Positions 1 to 12,576 of a stretch of 64,000 nucleotides of DNA are shown here, piece by piece. The stretch is from NCBI GenBank assembly GCA_038373865.1, contig JAXGGA010003921.1, positions 1 to 64,000 on the forward strand. Reading direction: 5' to 3'. Within the stretch, counting starts at the first letter, position 1. Every line of letters starts with the position of its first letter. The position numbers and the translations under genes are program-made. The notes below the pieces were generated by a model that ran no database searches, was not told the origin of the DNA, and saw nothing but the letters and a program-made list of their open reading frames with translations. Source of the stretch: Uloborus plumipes (lineage: Eukaryota; Arthropoda; Arachnida; Araneae; Uloboridae).

Positions 1-1084
1 GTTGGTAGACTGGGAAGGAATATATTCTCCGCTAAAACTGAATTTTGTTGAAAAGTTATCAATTATTGTGGTTATAGATACTCAATGTTGTAAAAATCTA
101 AATTCTCTCATACGTTAAAGTCACGTGGCGGGGAAGATTTTTCATCACAGGGCTCCTTGGTTCTTTATTTCATACTGGTGATCAGAATTCAGAATGGTCA
201 CAAATAAAGAAACTTGTTAATCCGGCCCTCGTTACTCTGTCTCTCCATAGAGTCCGGATCGAAATTGTAACCTATAAAATAATTCAATGTTCACATAGCA
301 AATAACTTTAAATGTTGACTTCAAGAATGGAGCTATTAATTCACCAAACATTGGGGTTTTACTTTGCTCTATTACAGTCAAAGCATATAAGTATTGATAA
401 TAATATCAAAACCGAATACTCTCTCCCTCGCTGCGCCACTGAGCACCACTGATCTAAAATAACGCCAGTTTACGACAAAAAACGAAATAAAAGACCAGAA
501 TTCGCCCCGAAATCTTCCATTATCTCATACATATTGAATACAAGCTATATTCTATTGTCACCCCGTAAAGCCATTTTTCCATATTTTCAATAAAATCTGA
601 TCATTCCTCACTTCTCACCATAGCAAGTCGTGGGGATTGAGGGTGCGATTAAATCTTTCCCACGCTTCTAGTGGCAGGACCATATGGAATTTGTATATAA
701 TGCGGTGGAGTACACTGTGACAAAAGAACGGGTGTCCCTCATTCATGGTGCGAAGGTGGTTTATGTTCTAGCAGACGACAAGCTGGCGTTAATAGAGTTT
801 TTATTGAAGCTTTTTTTAATTTTTTAAAGGGGATCATGAACTATAAAAGCCCTACCCTACACTCCCGGGAGCTTCGCTATTGAAAACTACGAGCGAACGT
901 TTTATAAATGACTAATGACATCAAGAATACAGTCATTTTTGTGGATTGATTCTCACGATATGAGTGACTGATTAATGACCGTAAAGTTTTCCCTTTTATG
1001 TAATAAAGTGTGGATTGCTTGTAAAGAACCCGAGATATAACAAGGATGCTCTCTACAGTTTATGACCGATAATTTTTTGCCTCT

Positions 1085-1131
<47 letters not shown>

Positions 1132-1570
1132 AGGGAGAGGGATTTGTCATGTTATTTGGAGATATGTCACACTGTGACCTCCCAAAAATTTCCTTATTCG
1201 GCACATTTTGCTGAAGGCAATTTGAAGACAATATTTCTACAGTGAGATTATTTGTTCTTTTTATTTTTAAAATTGTTTTTTCCTTACATGCCTAATGATT
1301 TTTCTCATTAAATGTTAGGCAAGTACGACATGTGCTTGAATTTTATCATTCGATTAAAATTGGAACTTCATTCGGTAAATAGATAATTTCTCCCCTCCCA
1401 AAAATTTTGGTTCGGAGCTCCCCTGTATGTCAGGCACTTGGAATACGTTGGTCTGCAAGCATCAAGCTTTTCAAATAAAACAAACATCAAGCCATTAAAA
1501 ATCATTAAACTATAGAAAATTCACCTACTAAATTTTAAACGCTTCAAGCTCTATTAAAATGCAAAATAAT
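1..1570. other. Unassigned intergenic DNA with a 42-A tract
   Basis: No coding signal recognised. CTCCCTCGCTGCGCCACTG ending at 441 looks like the right terminus of a hAT-type element whose left end I did not find. A pure A run occupies 1087-1128. The segment 1160-1215 (CACTGTGACCTCCCAAAAAT, then TTCCTTATTCGGC) belongs to a dispersed repeat that recurs near 19,235-19,310 (inverted) and 58,500-58,575. Confidence 0.5.
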
Positions 1571-4518
1571 CAACGGCGGATCTAAAAATGTTTCAAGGGA
1601 GGGGCGATTGATTTTATTACGTATGGGTCATTCCATGTCAAGTGATCCAACGTTTTTTACCTTACATTTTTGTATTTCTTTCTTTTTTGGCTCATCAATT
1701 GTACCCCTTGAGGTAATCAAAAGACTCAATTTTTAGATTTTTATCTCTATTATTTTTTCATTTATGAGACTTTGAACTTTGGAAAAACCCTAGTTTTTCC
1801 ATGGATAAGGGAACATAAAAGGGACGATAACTCGGCACCAAATATACGTAGAACGATTTGGTAAATGGCATTTTAAAGTACGTTAGTTGCCGCTTAATCT
1901 GATATGCAACATGACCAATTTGATAAAAATTTTCTTTTTCAAAAAATGAAATTTAAATTTCAAATTTCAATTTCTCAAAAAACATATAATAAATTTTTTC
2001 AAAAAATTCTCAAAAATTCTTGTGTATTTTATCTATGTTTGTACAAATTTTTAGATTGGGATCTCAATGGGATCATATTTTTTTGAATTTTTGAATAAAA
2101 CTGTATAGGAAAAAAATGATATTTTTTAGATTCTATTTATTTAAATACTAAGTTATCTTGCTTGTGATGGTCTAAAAAGTAGTAAACAAACATGAATATG
2201 TTTAAAGTAAGCTGGCATGAGCTTATAGATTTGTCGGGTTCACCCCCTCACCCCTTCCTCCCCCGCACAACCACTCTTTTTTAATTCAAAACTGTTCAAA
2301 ATGTTAAAAAAACTCTTTGATACAAAATGAATAGTAAACTTATTTAAAGTTGGTAAATGGGTTTCCTTATAACTAAACGAAGTATCACCTCCTCCACTCA
2401 AATATACCATTAACGCTGTACTATTATGACATCTAACCTGGGGATTGAATTGACTATTATTTTTACTCTAGGTAAGTGAGCTAGCATTAACTTGTAAATT
2501 GGTCAGCTCCCCTCCCTTCCTTCCCAACCCATTATTTTTTCCCCCAAACTGTTTCAAATGCTAAAAAAAAACCTTTTTGATGCATAATTAACAGTAAACT
2601 TATTTAAAGTTGGTAAATGGGTTTCCTTATAACAAGGCAAAGTAAAACCCTTCTCCCACCCAAATATACCATTAACGCTATACTAGTATAACGTCTCAAC
2701 TGGGGATTGATTTGAGGATTATTTTCCCCCTATGTATATATTGTTTTTCAGACGAAGTGTTTCTTTTTTCAATCCGACCTTCACAACGAGTACTTCCATT
2801 CAATATCTGAATTTAAACTTCTGATTCATTTCATCCCCTCCCCAAGCACCAATCTTCAATTTTGGAGGAAGAAAAGGAACGGTTCGCTCCAAGATCATAG
2901 CAAACAGCAAAATAGCACTGCTTCCCCTTGTTCTCATAATGTTTTCCCATTATTTTCACACAAAACTGAAAAGAAATCAAAGTATCAGGTTATAGGCCAG
3001 TCCCTATCACTGCCTTTCCTTTCTCTTATTGGACAAAGCTCATGTGCTAGTAGGAAAGAGTAACAAACAGAACAATTTGAAACACTACCAGACAACAGTA
3101 GAGACTGAGGCTTTGAAATGGGGTTAGGCGGGATGATAAAAAAATAAAAGTTTGGAGCGGGAAGGTAGGAAAAGGGGGGGGAGCAATCTGTACAGAAGTT
3201 AAACAACATGAGAGGTTATGATCAAAAAAGCAGTGTTTGTTTAATAGTATATAGATATATCTTGCTGCATTACTTTCCTTTACGACAAAATGAAAAAGAA
3301 CACAAACAATTAAAAAAAATTAAATAACAGCTGCACACTAGATAATGTGGGAAGATAGTTATGGGGACACAGGCATATGATCTGATAGTTTGATTTATTT
3401 TCAGTTTTGTGCGAAAAGAATAGAAAAAACGATGAGAACAAGAAGAAACAGTGCTATTTTGCTGTTAGCAATGATCAATCCCCAGGTTGGACGTCATATT
3501 AGTATAGTGTGAATGGTATATTTGGGTGGGGAGGGGGATACTTCGTCTAGTTATAAGGGAACCCATTTACCAACTTTAAATAAGTTTACTATTCATTTTG
3601 TATCAAAGAGTTTTTTTTAACATTTTGAACAGTTTTGAATTAAAAAAGAGTGGTTGTGCGGGGGAGGAAGGGGTGAGGGGGTGAACCTGACAAATCTATA
3701 AGCTCATGCCAGCTTACTTTAAACATATTCATGTTTGTTTACTACTTTTTAGACCATCACAAGCAAGATAACTTAGTATTTAAATAAATAGAATCTAAAA
3801 AATATCATTTTTTTCCTATACAGTTTTATTCAAAAATTCAAAAAAATATGATCCCATTGAGATCCCAATCTAAAAATTTGTACAAACATAGATAAAATAC
3901 ACAAGAATTTTTGAGAATTTTTTGAAAAAAATTCATTATATGTTTTTTGAGAAATTGAAATTTGAAATTTAAATTTCATTTTTTGAAAAAGAAAATTTTT
4001 ATCAAATTGGTCATGTTGCATATCAGATTAAGCGGCAACTAACGTACTTTAAAATGCCATTTACCAAATCGTTCTATCTATATTTGGTGCCGAGTTATGG
4101 TCCCTTTTATCTTCCCTTATCCATGGAAAAACGAGGGTTTTTCCAAAGTTCAAAGTCTCATAAATGAAAAAATAATAGAGATAAAAATCTAAAAATTGAG
4201 ACTTTTAATTACCTCATGGGGTACAATTGATGAGCCAAAAAAGAAAGAAATACAAAAATGTAAGGTAAAAATTTTCTCAGATTTTGGATCACTTGACCCG
4301 TATCTATTACTACACATCTTGGTTTACACATTCTGACTTCATATATTTTGGACTTCAACTGCGAAACGTATCCTGAAGAGATCCCTAAACCTTCCTTCTG
4401 CTACCATCAAAGAGAGTCTGAAAATGCCTTTTTTGAACTTCAATGTTGAAAATTTACCAATGGTGAGTTCCATGAGAGCGACGATTGCCCTCCTCGCCCT
4501 ACCTTATATCCGTCCCGG
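1571..4518 (+). mobile_element. hAT-type MITE, copy 1, split by a foldback element
   Basis: The left end CAACGGCGGATCTAAAAATG and the right end TATATCCGTCCCGG match the better-preserved relative at 5802-6095. The flanking 8-bp repeats are aaaataat (1563-1570) and aaaataac (4519-4526), a 7/8 match of the size hAT elements make. The native element is only about 270 bp; the rest is the foldback inserted at 1625. No transposase is encoded. Confidence 0.75.
1625..4299. mobile_element. 2.7 kb foldback element with 4-bp target duplication GTAT
   Basis: Tips GGGTCA and TGACCC are flanked by GTAT at 1621-1624 and 4300-4303; an uninterrupted relative near 14,888 has a single GTAT at this site. The arms are long inverted repeats: about 1625-2445 pairs with about 3480-4299 and 2890-2972 pairs with 3400-3475. 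The left arm carries an extra degenerate copy of part of itself (2275-2465 and 2520-2735). Both arms contain the same short reading frame (1904-2086 on + and 3830-4021 on -), which is simply a consequence of the inversion. No transposase found, so non-autonomous. Confidence 0.85.
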
Positions 4519-4526
4519 AAAATAAC

Positions 4527-5793
4527 TCGCTGTCAAGCAATTAAAAATCTTTTAATTTTCCATCAAAACGGAAACGTTATAGCTTGAGCTGCAAGCATTT
4601 AGGCAATGCAATCAATAACTATATGTTTTCACCCTCGTCCTCGTAGAAAGTGAGCAAGTTGCAAATCCTCCAATTTACCAACTCTCACATATTTGCGTTT
4701 GGTTCGCAACGTTGGAGTTCACGGTCATACTATATACCGGAAATGCTCAATAGGAAATGATTTTGAATATGACATGGCCGCATTGTAATGACGAAAAGGA
4801 AACTATTCGTTGAAGCAAATATTTCCGATTCAATTCAAAGAGAACTGTCCGGTCCATGGCGCGAACGGAAAGCCTTTGTTATTTAAATGAAAATGATCCG
4901 TTTTTAAAAATTCCTCTTCTTAAATGCTTTGTCCAGTAAATTGGTGAAAGTTCGGTGGATAGATAGTAAAATTTAAAGTATTTATAATGCTGAGGATGAT
5001 TTAATTTGTTTAACTTTTGTGGAAGCTTCTTCAATTGAGCATGGTCCTGAAAGTGGAAAATTGAAAGTAGTTGTTTTTTATTTTTCAATTTTCTACTTAC
5101 AATTAAGAAAAACAAGAAAAATGAATAAAAAGAAAAAGTTAAAGTGAAGTAAAGTAGTAGTAAAATCAAACTAAGAAATAAAGTAAGTAAACGTATCCGG
5201 TCGTATATCAACTTCTATGTAAATCAGTAAAATTAAAAAAAATAATTGAAAATTTATTATAAAATTATATTAGTCATTCTATTGACACAGAATTGACGTA
5301 TACTCATCTAATATTTAACTTATGTTTCCAAAATACCTCATATGCCTTGATTTGCACACTAATCTAAGATAAAACTTTTTTTAAAGGTTTGTAAAAATGA
5401 ACTTTGGACTAATAAACCAGTTTTTGAAGCCAGTACTTGCTTTCAAAATAAAATATGAAGGACCAATTCTTTTGGATAATTCTATTTTAGAAAACGAATT
5501 TATCGGATAAATGACCTCTTAAATTCGTTTAAACAAAAAATGACGCATTTTGGTCCTAAATACGATTCTCATATTTCAAAAACGTTGAAGTTATACAAGT
5601 CATACAGCTGTTAAAATCATGATAATGACATTGCAAACTTTTATTCTGTTGTTTTGAAGTTATTTAATAGAAAATTGAATGTTTTTCCTTTAAATAATGC
5701 ATATAAAACCTTCATCATCGAAAGTTAGTATACTTAGTAAAAAAGTGTGAAAATCATTTTATTCTTCCTGAAACTTTTGAAAGATTTTGGTTC
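4527..5793. other. No feature recognised
   Basis: AT-rich DNA between two copies of the same MITE. The longest frame (4879-5211, minus) is a low-complexity Leu/Phe/Ser string without family likeness and is not called as a gene. Confidence 0.5.
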
Positions 5794-5801
5794 GGTAATA
5801 A

Positions 5802-6095
5802 CAAGGGCGGATACAAGGGAGGGGCGATGGGGGCGATCTCCCCTCCCTTGAGGGACTCTTCCACAGCGGTTCTTAGATTTTGAAGTTCAAAAAAGGCAGT
5901 TTTAGTTGATTTTTGATGATATTAAGAGAAAGGGTGAGGATTCGGAGCTCTGATCTGGAAATTTTTCGAAATGGAAGACCAAAACATTTGTAACCAACAT
6001 GTGTTAACAAGGGTGCATGGAGAAAAAAATGGGCAATTAAGAAAAAAAAAAAACTCAATCGCACCTCCCTTGGAACATTTCTGGATCCGCCCTTG
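5802..6095 (-). mobile_element. hAT-type MITE, copy 3 (294 bp, intact ends)
   Basis: The ends CAAGGGCGGAT and ATCCGCCCTTG are inverted repeats, flanked by an exact 8-bp duplication ggtaataa at 5794-5801 and 6096-6103. It is the reference copy for the family and lies in the opposite direction to copies 1 and 2. There is no coding capacity; the short frames crossing it are chance. Confidence 0.9.
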
Positions 6096-6103
6096 GGTAA
6101 TAA

Positions 6104-7074
6104 TTAGGTATTGTACTTACACTTTGCAATGGTTGAAGGTGAATCTCAAAAGGTTCAAAAACTTCAAATTAGGGGAGGAAAAACTGCTGTAATAATGTCA
6201 GAAAGTTTATAAAAGAAGAATGAAGAATTCAGTATTTAAATTGCTGGTTTAATACACAATCAACAACAGAAATAAAAGCTATATTTTGATTCTGTTGTCT
6301 CCAAAATATGACCCGCTCGTCAAAAGTGCACTGATCATGTTAAAGCCGGCCCGTGTCAGCGGGCCTGATTTTAAATTCATAAATCAACTAAATCATAATT
6401 ATTAGATTTGTACTCCACTATTAGAATTTTTTATATATTTATGTTTCTCAAATTTCTGATTGTGCGTTTGGGATAAATGAACTATAAATCGCCAAAATGT
6501 GCAATACTATCATGTAATTCAGCACCTGTATTCTGTTTTAATATCGCAAAAAGCTTTTTTTTAATTATGCTTTGTTTCGTTTGAAATTTTGGATAGTGAG
6601 ACTCTCAATAAAAATGTTTTTTTTTCTAAGGATAGATAGGAGCTGGAATAAAATATTATTGACTGTTCCTAAGTGAATAATAGTTTTAAAAAGAATATGC
6701 AAAATGCTTCTAGCAGGTAATGAATGGGATTTGTCACAAATAATAAGAAATGATGACACACGAAAATTGAAAGTATATTGCCGTAAGTTCCTAATCTCCA
6801 TAAACAGTCTTGAACTTACGTTGACGAAATATGTCACTGCACTTCGTTGCTGTGTAATTTCATGGAAGGTTCAAAAGAGATAAATCATACAAAAAGCCTT
6901 GAACACAGAATGTTTTATCGTGTCGCCTGACGGGCGAAATGATGTGTTTGTGAGTGATTGAGTGGCGAAAGAAAGAGAAAGTCGAATGTCTTCTTGCCCT
7001 AAGACAAGAGAAAGAGAGATTCACTTTCAAATAAAGTTGAAATATTGTAAAACGTATCGAGACGAGTACCCTTT
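6104..7074. other. No gene recognised
   Basis: AT-rich DNA. The only structure noticed is a GC-rich imperfect hairpin near 6345-6365 (GCCGGCCCG against CGGGCC). Confidence 0.45.
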
Positions 7075-7585
7075 TATTAATGCCTAGCGTCCCTTTTTAG
7101 GGACGGTCCAAAAAAGGGTCTGAATTTCCCCAAAATGAACATTTCAACCAAATAATAGTATTCGACTAGTACCTTGGTATTGTTTCAATTTGTTATTAAC
7201 AGATTGCAGCACATAACCATTGTAAAGTGTGTTCTGTAGCAGTTTTAATATGATCTTTATCAAAAATCACATCGTTCACAATCTCAAGAAAAAAAGCTAA
7301 ATTCTCAAAGTTATTCCAAGCTTCGCAGTTTATGTTAACTGTCGATTTTATTTCTTCTTGTAAAATTTCTATTTAAATATTTTTTCGTAGGCAGAAAATA
7401 TTTTTAGTTAAAAAAGTATATACCCTCTGGGGTCTATCGTAACTTTTAAAGGACGATTTTTCTTTCCTAAATAAAAAAATTATTTTTTCTATAATATTTT
7501 TTAAATTATTTTTCCTGTCCATTAAACACTGTTTGTAACTAGTATACAAAATATCTTTGGAAAAAAAATGTCAGGCAGTAATGTG
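7075..7585 (-). mobile_element. piggyBac-like MITE, degenerate copy
   Basis: Inverted relative of the copy at 13337-13848, similar along nearly its whole 0.5 kb. The right flank keeps TTAA (7586-7589) but the left end has decayed. Internal landmarks shared by both copies: the GCTAGGCATTAAT-type end, the phrase ACCCTCTGGGGTCTA and the phrase TTGAGATTGTGAACGATGTG. Confidence 0.7.
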
Positions 7586-7737
7586 TTAAGTCTGGAACAT
7601 TGCTTCTCAAGCAGTGGCGCATGTACCCTTTGGGATACTCGAAAATCTATAAATGCTGCTTGGTTAACTCCCAATAAGAAAATAAAATTAAATTGATAAG
7701 GATAGAATGCATGTATATATAAAGAAACTTTGAATTA

Positions 7738-7910
7738 CAGTGGAGTCTCGATAACTCGAAGCCTCATAACTTGAATATTCTTTCACCTCGAAGTTTTCAT
7801 TGGATCCCAAACTCTTGAGAAGGCTGTAGGAACTTCCTATGACTGGAACTACCAACGACTCGAAACTTTTAGCCAGTCCCTCGTGACTTCGAGTTATCGA
7901 GACTTGACTA
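7738..7910. mobile_element. pogo/mariner-like MITE (173 bp)
   Basis: The ends CAGTGGAGTCTCGATAACTC and the inverse of CGAGTTATCGAGACTTGACTA are flanked by TA on both sides (7736-7737, 7911-7912). TA duplication and CAGTnnAnnCTCG tips are typical of Tigger/pogo-derived elements. The hAT-like word CAGTGGCGCATG just upstream (near 7613) has no partner that I could see. Confidence 0.8.
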
Positions 7911-7912
7911 TA

Positions 7913-9646
7913 TACCGTATGACCCTGTTTCCAGACAAAACTACCGCAATACTTGGTTAATTAGCTTTCAGATTGGTACTGAAGAGGAAAACAGAGAAAC
8001 AGCTGACATTGCTATCTTCTGGGGTTTAAGACAACTTATTTCAGCAGTAAAAGGGTTTAACTTGCCCAAAGGGTAAGGGTAAAAGCAAACTAAGCTTATG
8101 TTGATGATTATCCTCAAGCTGAAGCAAAACACCAATAAACTTTGCAAAAAAATTAAATAAATCGACAAACAAATAACGTTTTTACTACACTAAGCAACAG
8201 AAAACAAAATTTTGTCTGTAGCCTGGTTTTAAATAGTCAATACTTGATAATTTTGGGTGACAGATTAAAGAAAGAATATGTAAATGAAGTTTATTTTAAA
8301 TTATTATTATTTCTTTAATTAGCTCTAACTTTCAAGATACACAAAAGTCTGCTCGAGAGTGAAGCACAAAAAGCACCCATTTATTTCAAGATATATTGGG
8401 AAAGAAAAAAAGAACCTTGTGCAGTAAATGAAATTGAGCAGCCCTATGTCATTAAAAAATGTTTTTTTTTTCCTTCAGAGTTGGCTCTTTGGGAGAAATT
8501 AAAAATAAAATAATGACAACTGGACACATTTATGACAAAAAACATTTGACATTCTTTATTGTATTAGGTTTTTCTTCAGGACCTAACACTACACTTTACC
8601 CCCCCCCCTCCCCCAGCCTCCCTCTCTTTTTTGAATGTTATAGTCTGAAAGAGGATTCACAACCACAAACTTCCCCGCTGAACGCTAACTTTAATTCCCC
8701 GAACAAAAATCCTTTTCTTTGCTAACTTTCATTTTTTTGCGAAATACTTATGCGATCTTTTCACCTCCAATGAAAGCCAAACTGTAAAGAAAATAGGTTT
8801 ATAGTCGAATGAGGAATACCCCCAGTCTTATAGTTGCTCTCTGGAGTCAAAAGTTCAAGAATAGTGGATTCGACCTACATTTTAAAAAGATCTGAAGTTC
8901 TCGCTGTTTATTTATTGTTCTGGAACACTGTTAACATGTGAAGCAACGTGAAAAGGTATAAAACTTCTGCTTTTGTCAGATAAGAAAACTGTTAAAGTTA
9001 GTAATTCGTTTTTCCGTTTTTTTTACACGCGACGTAGTGGAATGCAGAATGTCAACTCTTTTATGCGTTAAAATGGATGAGCTATAAATTTTCTAACAAT
9101 GAAGAAAGATGATATAATGCAGAAGTTCTTTTGGCTTACTATTTCTGACATTATAAGTTTATGCTTGTTGTTTGACAGTTCGGGAAAGCGATTTAAAGAA
9201 GAGTTCTAACATTGCCTCTTTAATACTAAATACTTATCGCTTTCCGGGTTTTGACCTAGAGCCAAAGTTCGCCCTAAGTTCTACACTCACTGCCATCTAC
9301 CAGACTTCTTCGAGGAAAAAAGAACAGAGAAATTAACGACTGGTTGATTTCTAAATTTAAATTTCGAAATTAACGAATCGAAAATTTCATTAGAATCCAT
9401 CGCCAATGGCTGCTGGCTTCAAGGTAGCCCTTTGCACCGAACAGTTAGATTACGTTTTAAAGCAAATGCAGTAATCGTTTAGTATTTCAGGGGCGTTTGT
9501 TCTAACACATTATTTCACTCTTCTAGAAAAACAATAAAATTATGTAAATTTTAAAGAAAAATTATTAATGCTTAATGATATCACAAAGCCTTAAAGCGTA
9601 TGGTGGAACAACAAAATAACTGTGTTTCCATTTTGGGCAGCTAGAG
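7913..9646. other. No feature recognised
   Basis: AT-rich DNA with a C-rich run near 8600. No coding family or paired repeat ends recognised. Confidence 0.45.
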
Positions 9647-10506
9647 CAGGATTTGTCAACCCGTGGTACGCGTGCCGCAGTGTGGCCGCAAGTGTTAAAA
9701 GTGGTACGGCGAAGACTAATAGGAAAATGTTTAAAAATGAGAAAATTAATATTTTTTCCAGGAGCGTTATTGAACTCTAAAAGTTTTACTTATGGTCAAA
9801 GAAAAAAAAACTGTAATTAACTTTTGATTATAATCAATACAATGATTTTAAATATAGTCAATATAATAGCTTTATTTTTAGAATTAAAATCAAGTGTCGC
9901 ATAGATGACATGGGCAAGGGCGACTAGAACTTCTTGAATTTCTCCAACTAATTTAAATTACTCAAGAGGGCATTTTTAAAAAATTTAAAATTGTAGTTGA
10001 AGTTAAGAAAGCAGAGTGAACAAAATTAAATAGTTTGAAGAGATGGAGCACTTTGCATGACTGGTACGGTAGCATAAATTATGTTGCATTCATTTAAAAT
10101 TATTTGGGAAGAAAAGTTTTTCACTAAAACATTGCATTTTAAATTAAAAAGTTCTTAGCGTCAAAATTCAAACTTGTCTTCTGTTACTGATCCTGCAGAG
10201 TAGTGCTCTCTTTTACTGGCAGCAGAAGTTCCAGTTTAAAATTGTAAAATGCACGGTAATGAACAGTAACATTAGCAAATTTTACAGTTTATCTCTGTAA
10301 AATTTGCCATTTTAGTTTTTTACTGCAAATTAGCCAATTTTACAGTTTCTTACTATAAAATTAGCTGTATTATACTGTAAAAACAACATTCATTTTTTAC
10401 AGTGTGTGCTGAGCTTCCCCACTACTCAGACTTTTTTGAAAAATGTGGTAGTTGAGTAAAAATAACATAATCAGCCACTTTTCCAAATTTGTTAAATTTT
10501 TCAGTA

Positions 10507-11797
10507 CCGTAAAATGGGGTGTATAGGAACAGCGGGGTCAATCGGAACAAAACTTCCCGACCGTGCAACGAAATTCTTCATTAATAAACTATTGGGTTTT
10601 TTTCACCATGAATTTTTTTTTAGTAAGGTAAGATCATAGGAAGTAGGAAAAAATTACTTTTGTCAATCTGGCAACGCTATTGGCTTCTAAGGAGGGCTGC
10701 ACGTGGAACGCTAGAAAACATCACATTTCCATAGACTGCAAAACTTCATATGCAAGATCAAACCTTCTTATATTTAAAAACTAAGAGTGGTATGTTTCAA
10801 TTATACATGTATCTGAACAACAGAATACCGCATTAGAATTTACATTTTTTATAAATTGTGTCATAAAAATGAAGAATTCTGAAAAATGGCATAGAAAAAA
10901 AATTTGCGGGGTGAATCGGAACACTTAGTTCTGTTGTTCCAATTCAAACTTATTTGAAGGAAACTGTTTGAAAAATTAAGATTCTAACCCCAATTCTTCT
11001 AATCAAGACAAGGACAAGGATTTATTACTGTTTATCCCTTCTCGTGAGCAACTAGATCTTAGAATGACAAACAGTTGCAGATTTCAAAAGATTTTTTCTC
11101 CAGGAGACTTCTTTTTACTTAAAATACGAGGGGGAAAGTCACATAGACTTTATGTAGTAAAAATCCAGCACACAGACAGTGATGAATAAGCGTAAAAAGC
11201 TTTCAGGACAATCCCCGAAACCCAGAGATTTCAAGAAACTAAAGAAAAGGCAGAGTTCATCCCAGGAGATGTTATGAAAAAACTTAAGCCAAGTCACAAT
11301 TGCTAGTTTTAAGGACAAGTACATATTTGTGGACGACATGAGTGACTTCCATTCATGTTAAATCTTTGTATTTCAATTCAAAAGCATTTCTTAAAATTAC
11401 TTTTCATTTTTCATAAGTTCAAAATTATTTTGAATTTTGACAAATTATACACGTTTACTGGTATTGAAATTATGCATTTATTTGACAGTAATTATCTGTT
11501 CTTATTCTACCCCATCAATATTACTCATGTTTGTGAGACCTATTACAGGTTAAATTGAAAAAAATAAAAATTTTAACAAGTGTTCCGATTGACCCCTATC
11601 AGCGGGGTGATTCGGAACACCCATAATTTCCTATATATTTTAATAATAATTGTTCAAAATGCTTTGTCTTCGCTTGGAATATCAAAAGTAAAGCAAGACC
11701 GAAGTTTTTACCCAAAAAATTAAATTAAAAAAAAATCTTTTAACTACTTTTTTTACAATCAAAGCTGAAAAGTGTTCCGATTAACCCCATTTTACGG
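10507..11797 (+). mobile_element. pogo-like element, 1.29 kb, with TA target and internal motif echoes
   Basis: Perfect inverted ends CCGTAAAATGGGGT and ACCCCATTTTACGG, flanked by TA (10505-10506, 11798-11799). The subterminal word GGGGTnnATnCGGAACA recurs near 10533, 10908, 11580 (inverted), 11604 and 11772 (inverted). Contains the transposase relic at 11094-11312. Confidence 0.8.
11094..11312 (+). pseudogene. Decayed C-terminal piece of a pogo-type transposase
   Basis: The frame reads SPGDFFLLKIRGGKSHRLYV, then after two stop codons KAFRTIPETQRF and FIPGDVMKKLKPS. The layout (GDF-L-K, a YV strand, an FR block, then an acidic or Asp-containing segment before L-K-P) resembles the tail found after the DDE domain in many arthropod pogo-like transposases. 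It lies inside an element with pogo-like ends, which supports the reading. The catalytic domain is not visible. The likeness is from memory of the family style, so moderate confidence. Confidence 0.4.
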
Positions 11798-11946
11798 TAC
11801 GTTGAAAAAATTGAAAGTGGAACGCGGAACATTTTTCTCCAGAAATTAGAATGCTACCCAAAAAGGTTGGCCACCCCTGATCTAAAAGATGCTTTTATTA
11901 AGCAGTAAGTTATCGCCCCTAAGACAGGGCTAATACAGAACTACTT

Positions 11947-12576
11947 GAAATACACCGCCAGCTCGGTCATGTCATCCAGATACTGCAGTTTCATCCTCAT
12001 TAGGAATCATAAGTTTGGCTAAAATCTAGATGTGCTATTTTTACTTCAGCTACCAGTTTGTTTGGCACTCTTAGCTTCTACTAGCTGCGTGGCCCATGCA
12101 GCGTTGCACGGGCGACATTAGAAATGAAAGCGACGTCAAGTGACACATCCGCTTTTGGCAGAGCAATAAACTCGCCGCCACGGCGGACCGTTACTGTTAG
12201 CGCCCTCTGCACACAGTTGCCAAAACAACACTTTAAAAGAACGCCATCTCTCGAGAAGATTGGAAACTAATCCAATCGCGCTTTTCGACCGTTATTATTT
12301 TTAAACTATAATAATTACTCTTTACATGTAGCGTAATGTTATAAAGCCTAAAGCCTTCCTGATGAAACGGACTATTCAACCCAAAAATAATTTTTCAATC
12401 TGAACCAGTGTAGTCTCTGAGATTAGTGCGTTCAAATAAGCCAACGAACTCTCTTCAGCTTTATATTATTAGTATAGATAAGACGATTTCTGCCTCCAGT
12501 TATTGTTGACTAATGACTCCTGATAAAGATGAAACTGCAGTATCTGGATGACATGGCCGAGCTAGCGGTGTATTTC
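11947..12576. repeat. Palindromic dispersed repeat, split by a Helitron
   Basis: The left arm 11947-11997 (GTCATCCAGATACTGCAGTT) pairs with the right arm 12525-12576. Between them are TACCAGTTTGTTTGGCACTC and the Helitron at 12081. A third, non-palindromic relative lies at about 13925-14110 and carries both words (TACCAGTCTGTTTGGCACTC and GATGAAACTGTAATATCTG). The family is not identified. Confidence 0.6.
12081..12478 (-). mobile_element. Non-autonomous Helitron (398 bp)
   Basis: On the minus strand it starts with TCTATACTAATAATATAAAG and ends GCAGCTAG, placed exactly between a host A (12479) and a host T (12080). TC...CTAG ends and A/T insertion without duplication are the Helitron signature; a short GC-rich hairpin region precedes the 3' end. 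No helicase/Rep coding. The 5' end resembles that of the larger element at 35471. Confidence 0.8.

Larger units (their letters stand above)
9647..11879 (+). mobile_element. hAT-type element, 2.2 kb, host of a nested pogo-like element
   Basis: Left end CAGGATTTGTCAACC and right end GGTTGGCCACCCCTG are imperfect inverted repeats of a common hAT style. The flanking octamers agctagag and atctaaaa match at five of eight sites, so the insertion is old. More than half of its length is the element at 10507-11797. No hAT transposase seen. Confidence 0.6.

Noticed and set aside
1904..4021. A repeated peptide on both strands that could suggest a conserved gene pair
   Set aside because: It is the same DNA in the two arms of the foldback element; the frame is short and low in complexity.
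4879..5211. A 110-residue minus-strand frame, Leu/Phe-rich, membrane-protein-like
   Set aside because: Low-complexity A/T-rich DNA read in a lucky frame; no family likeness, no start or splice context.
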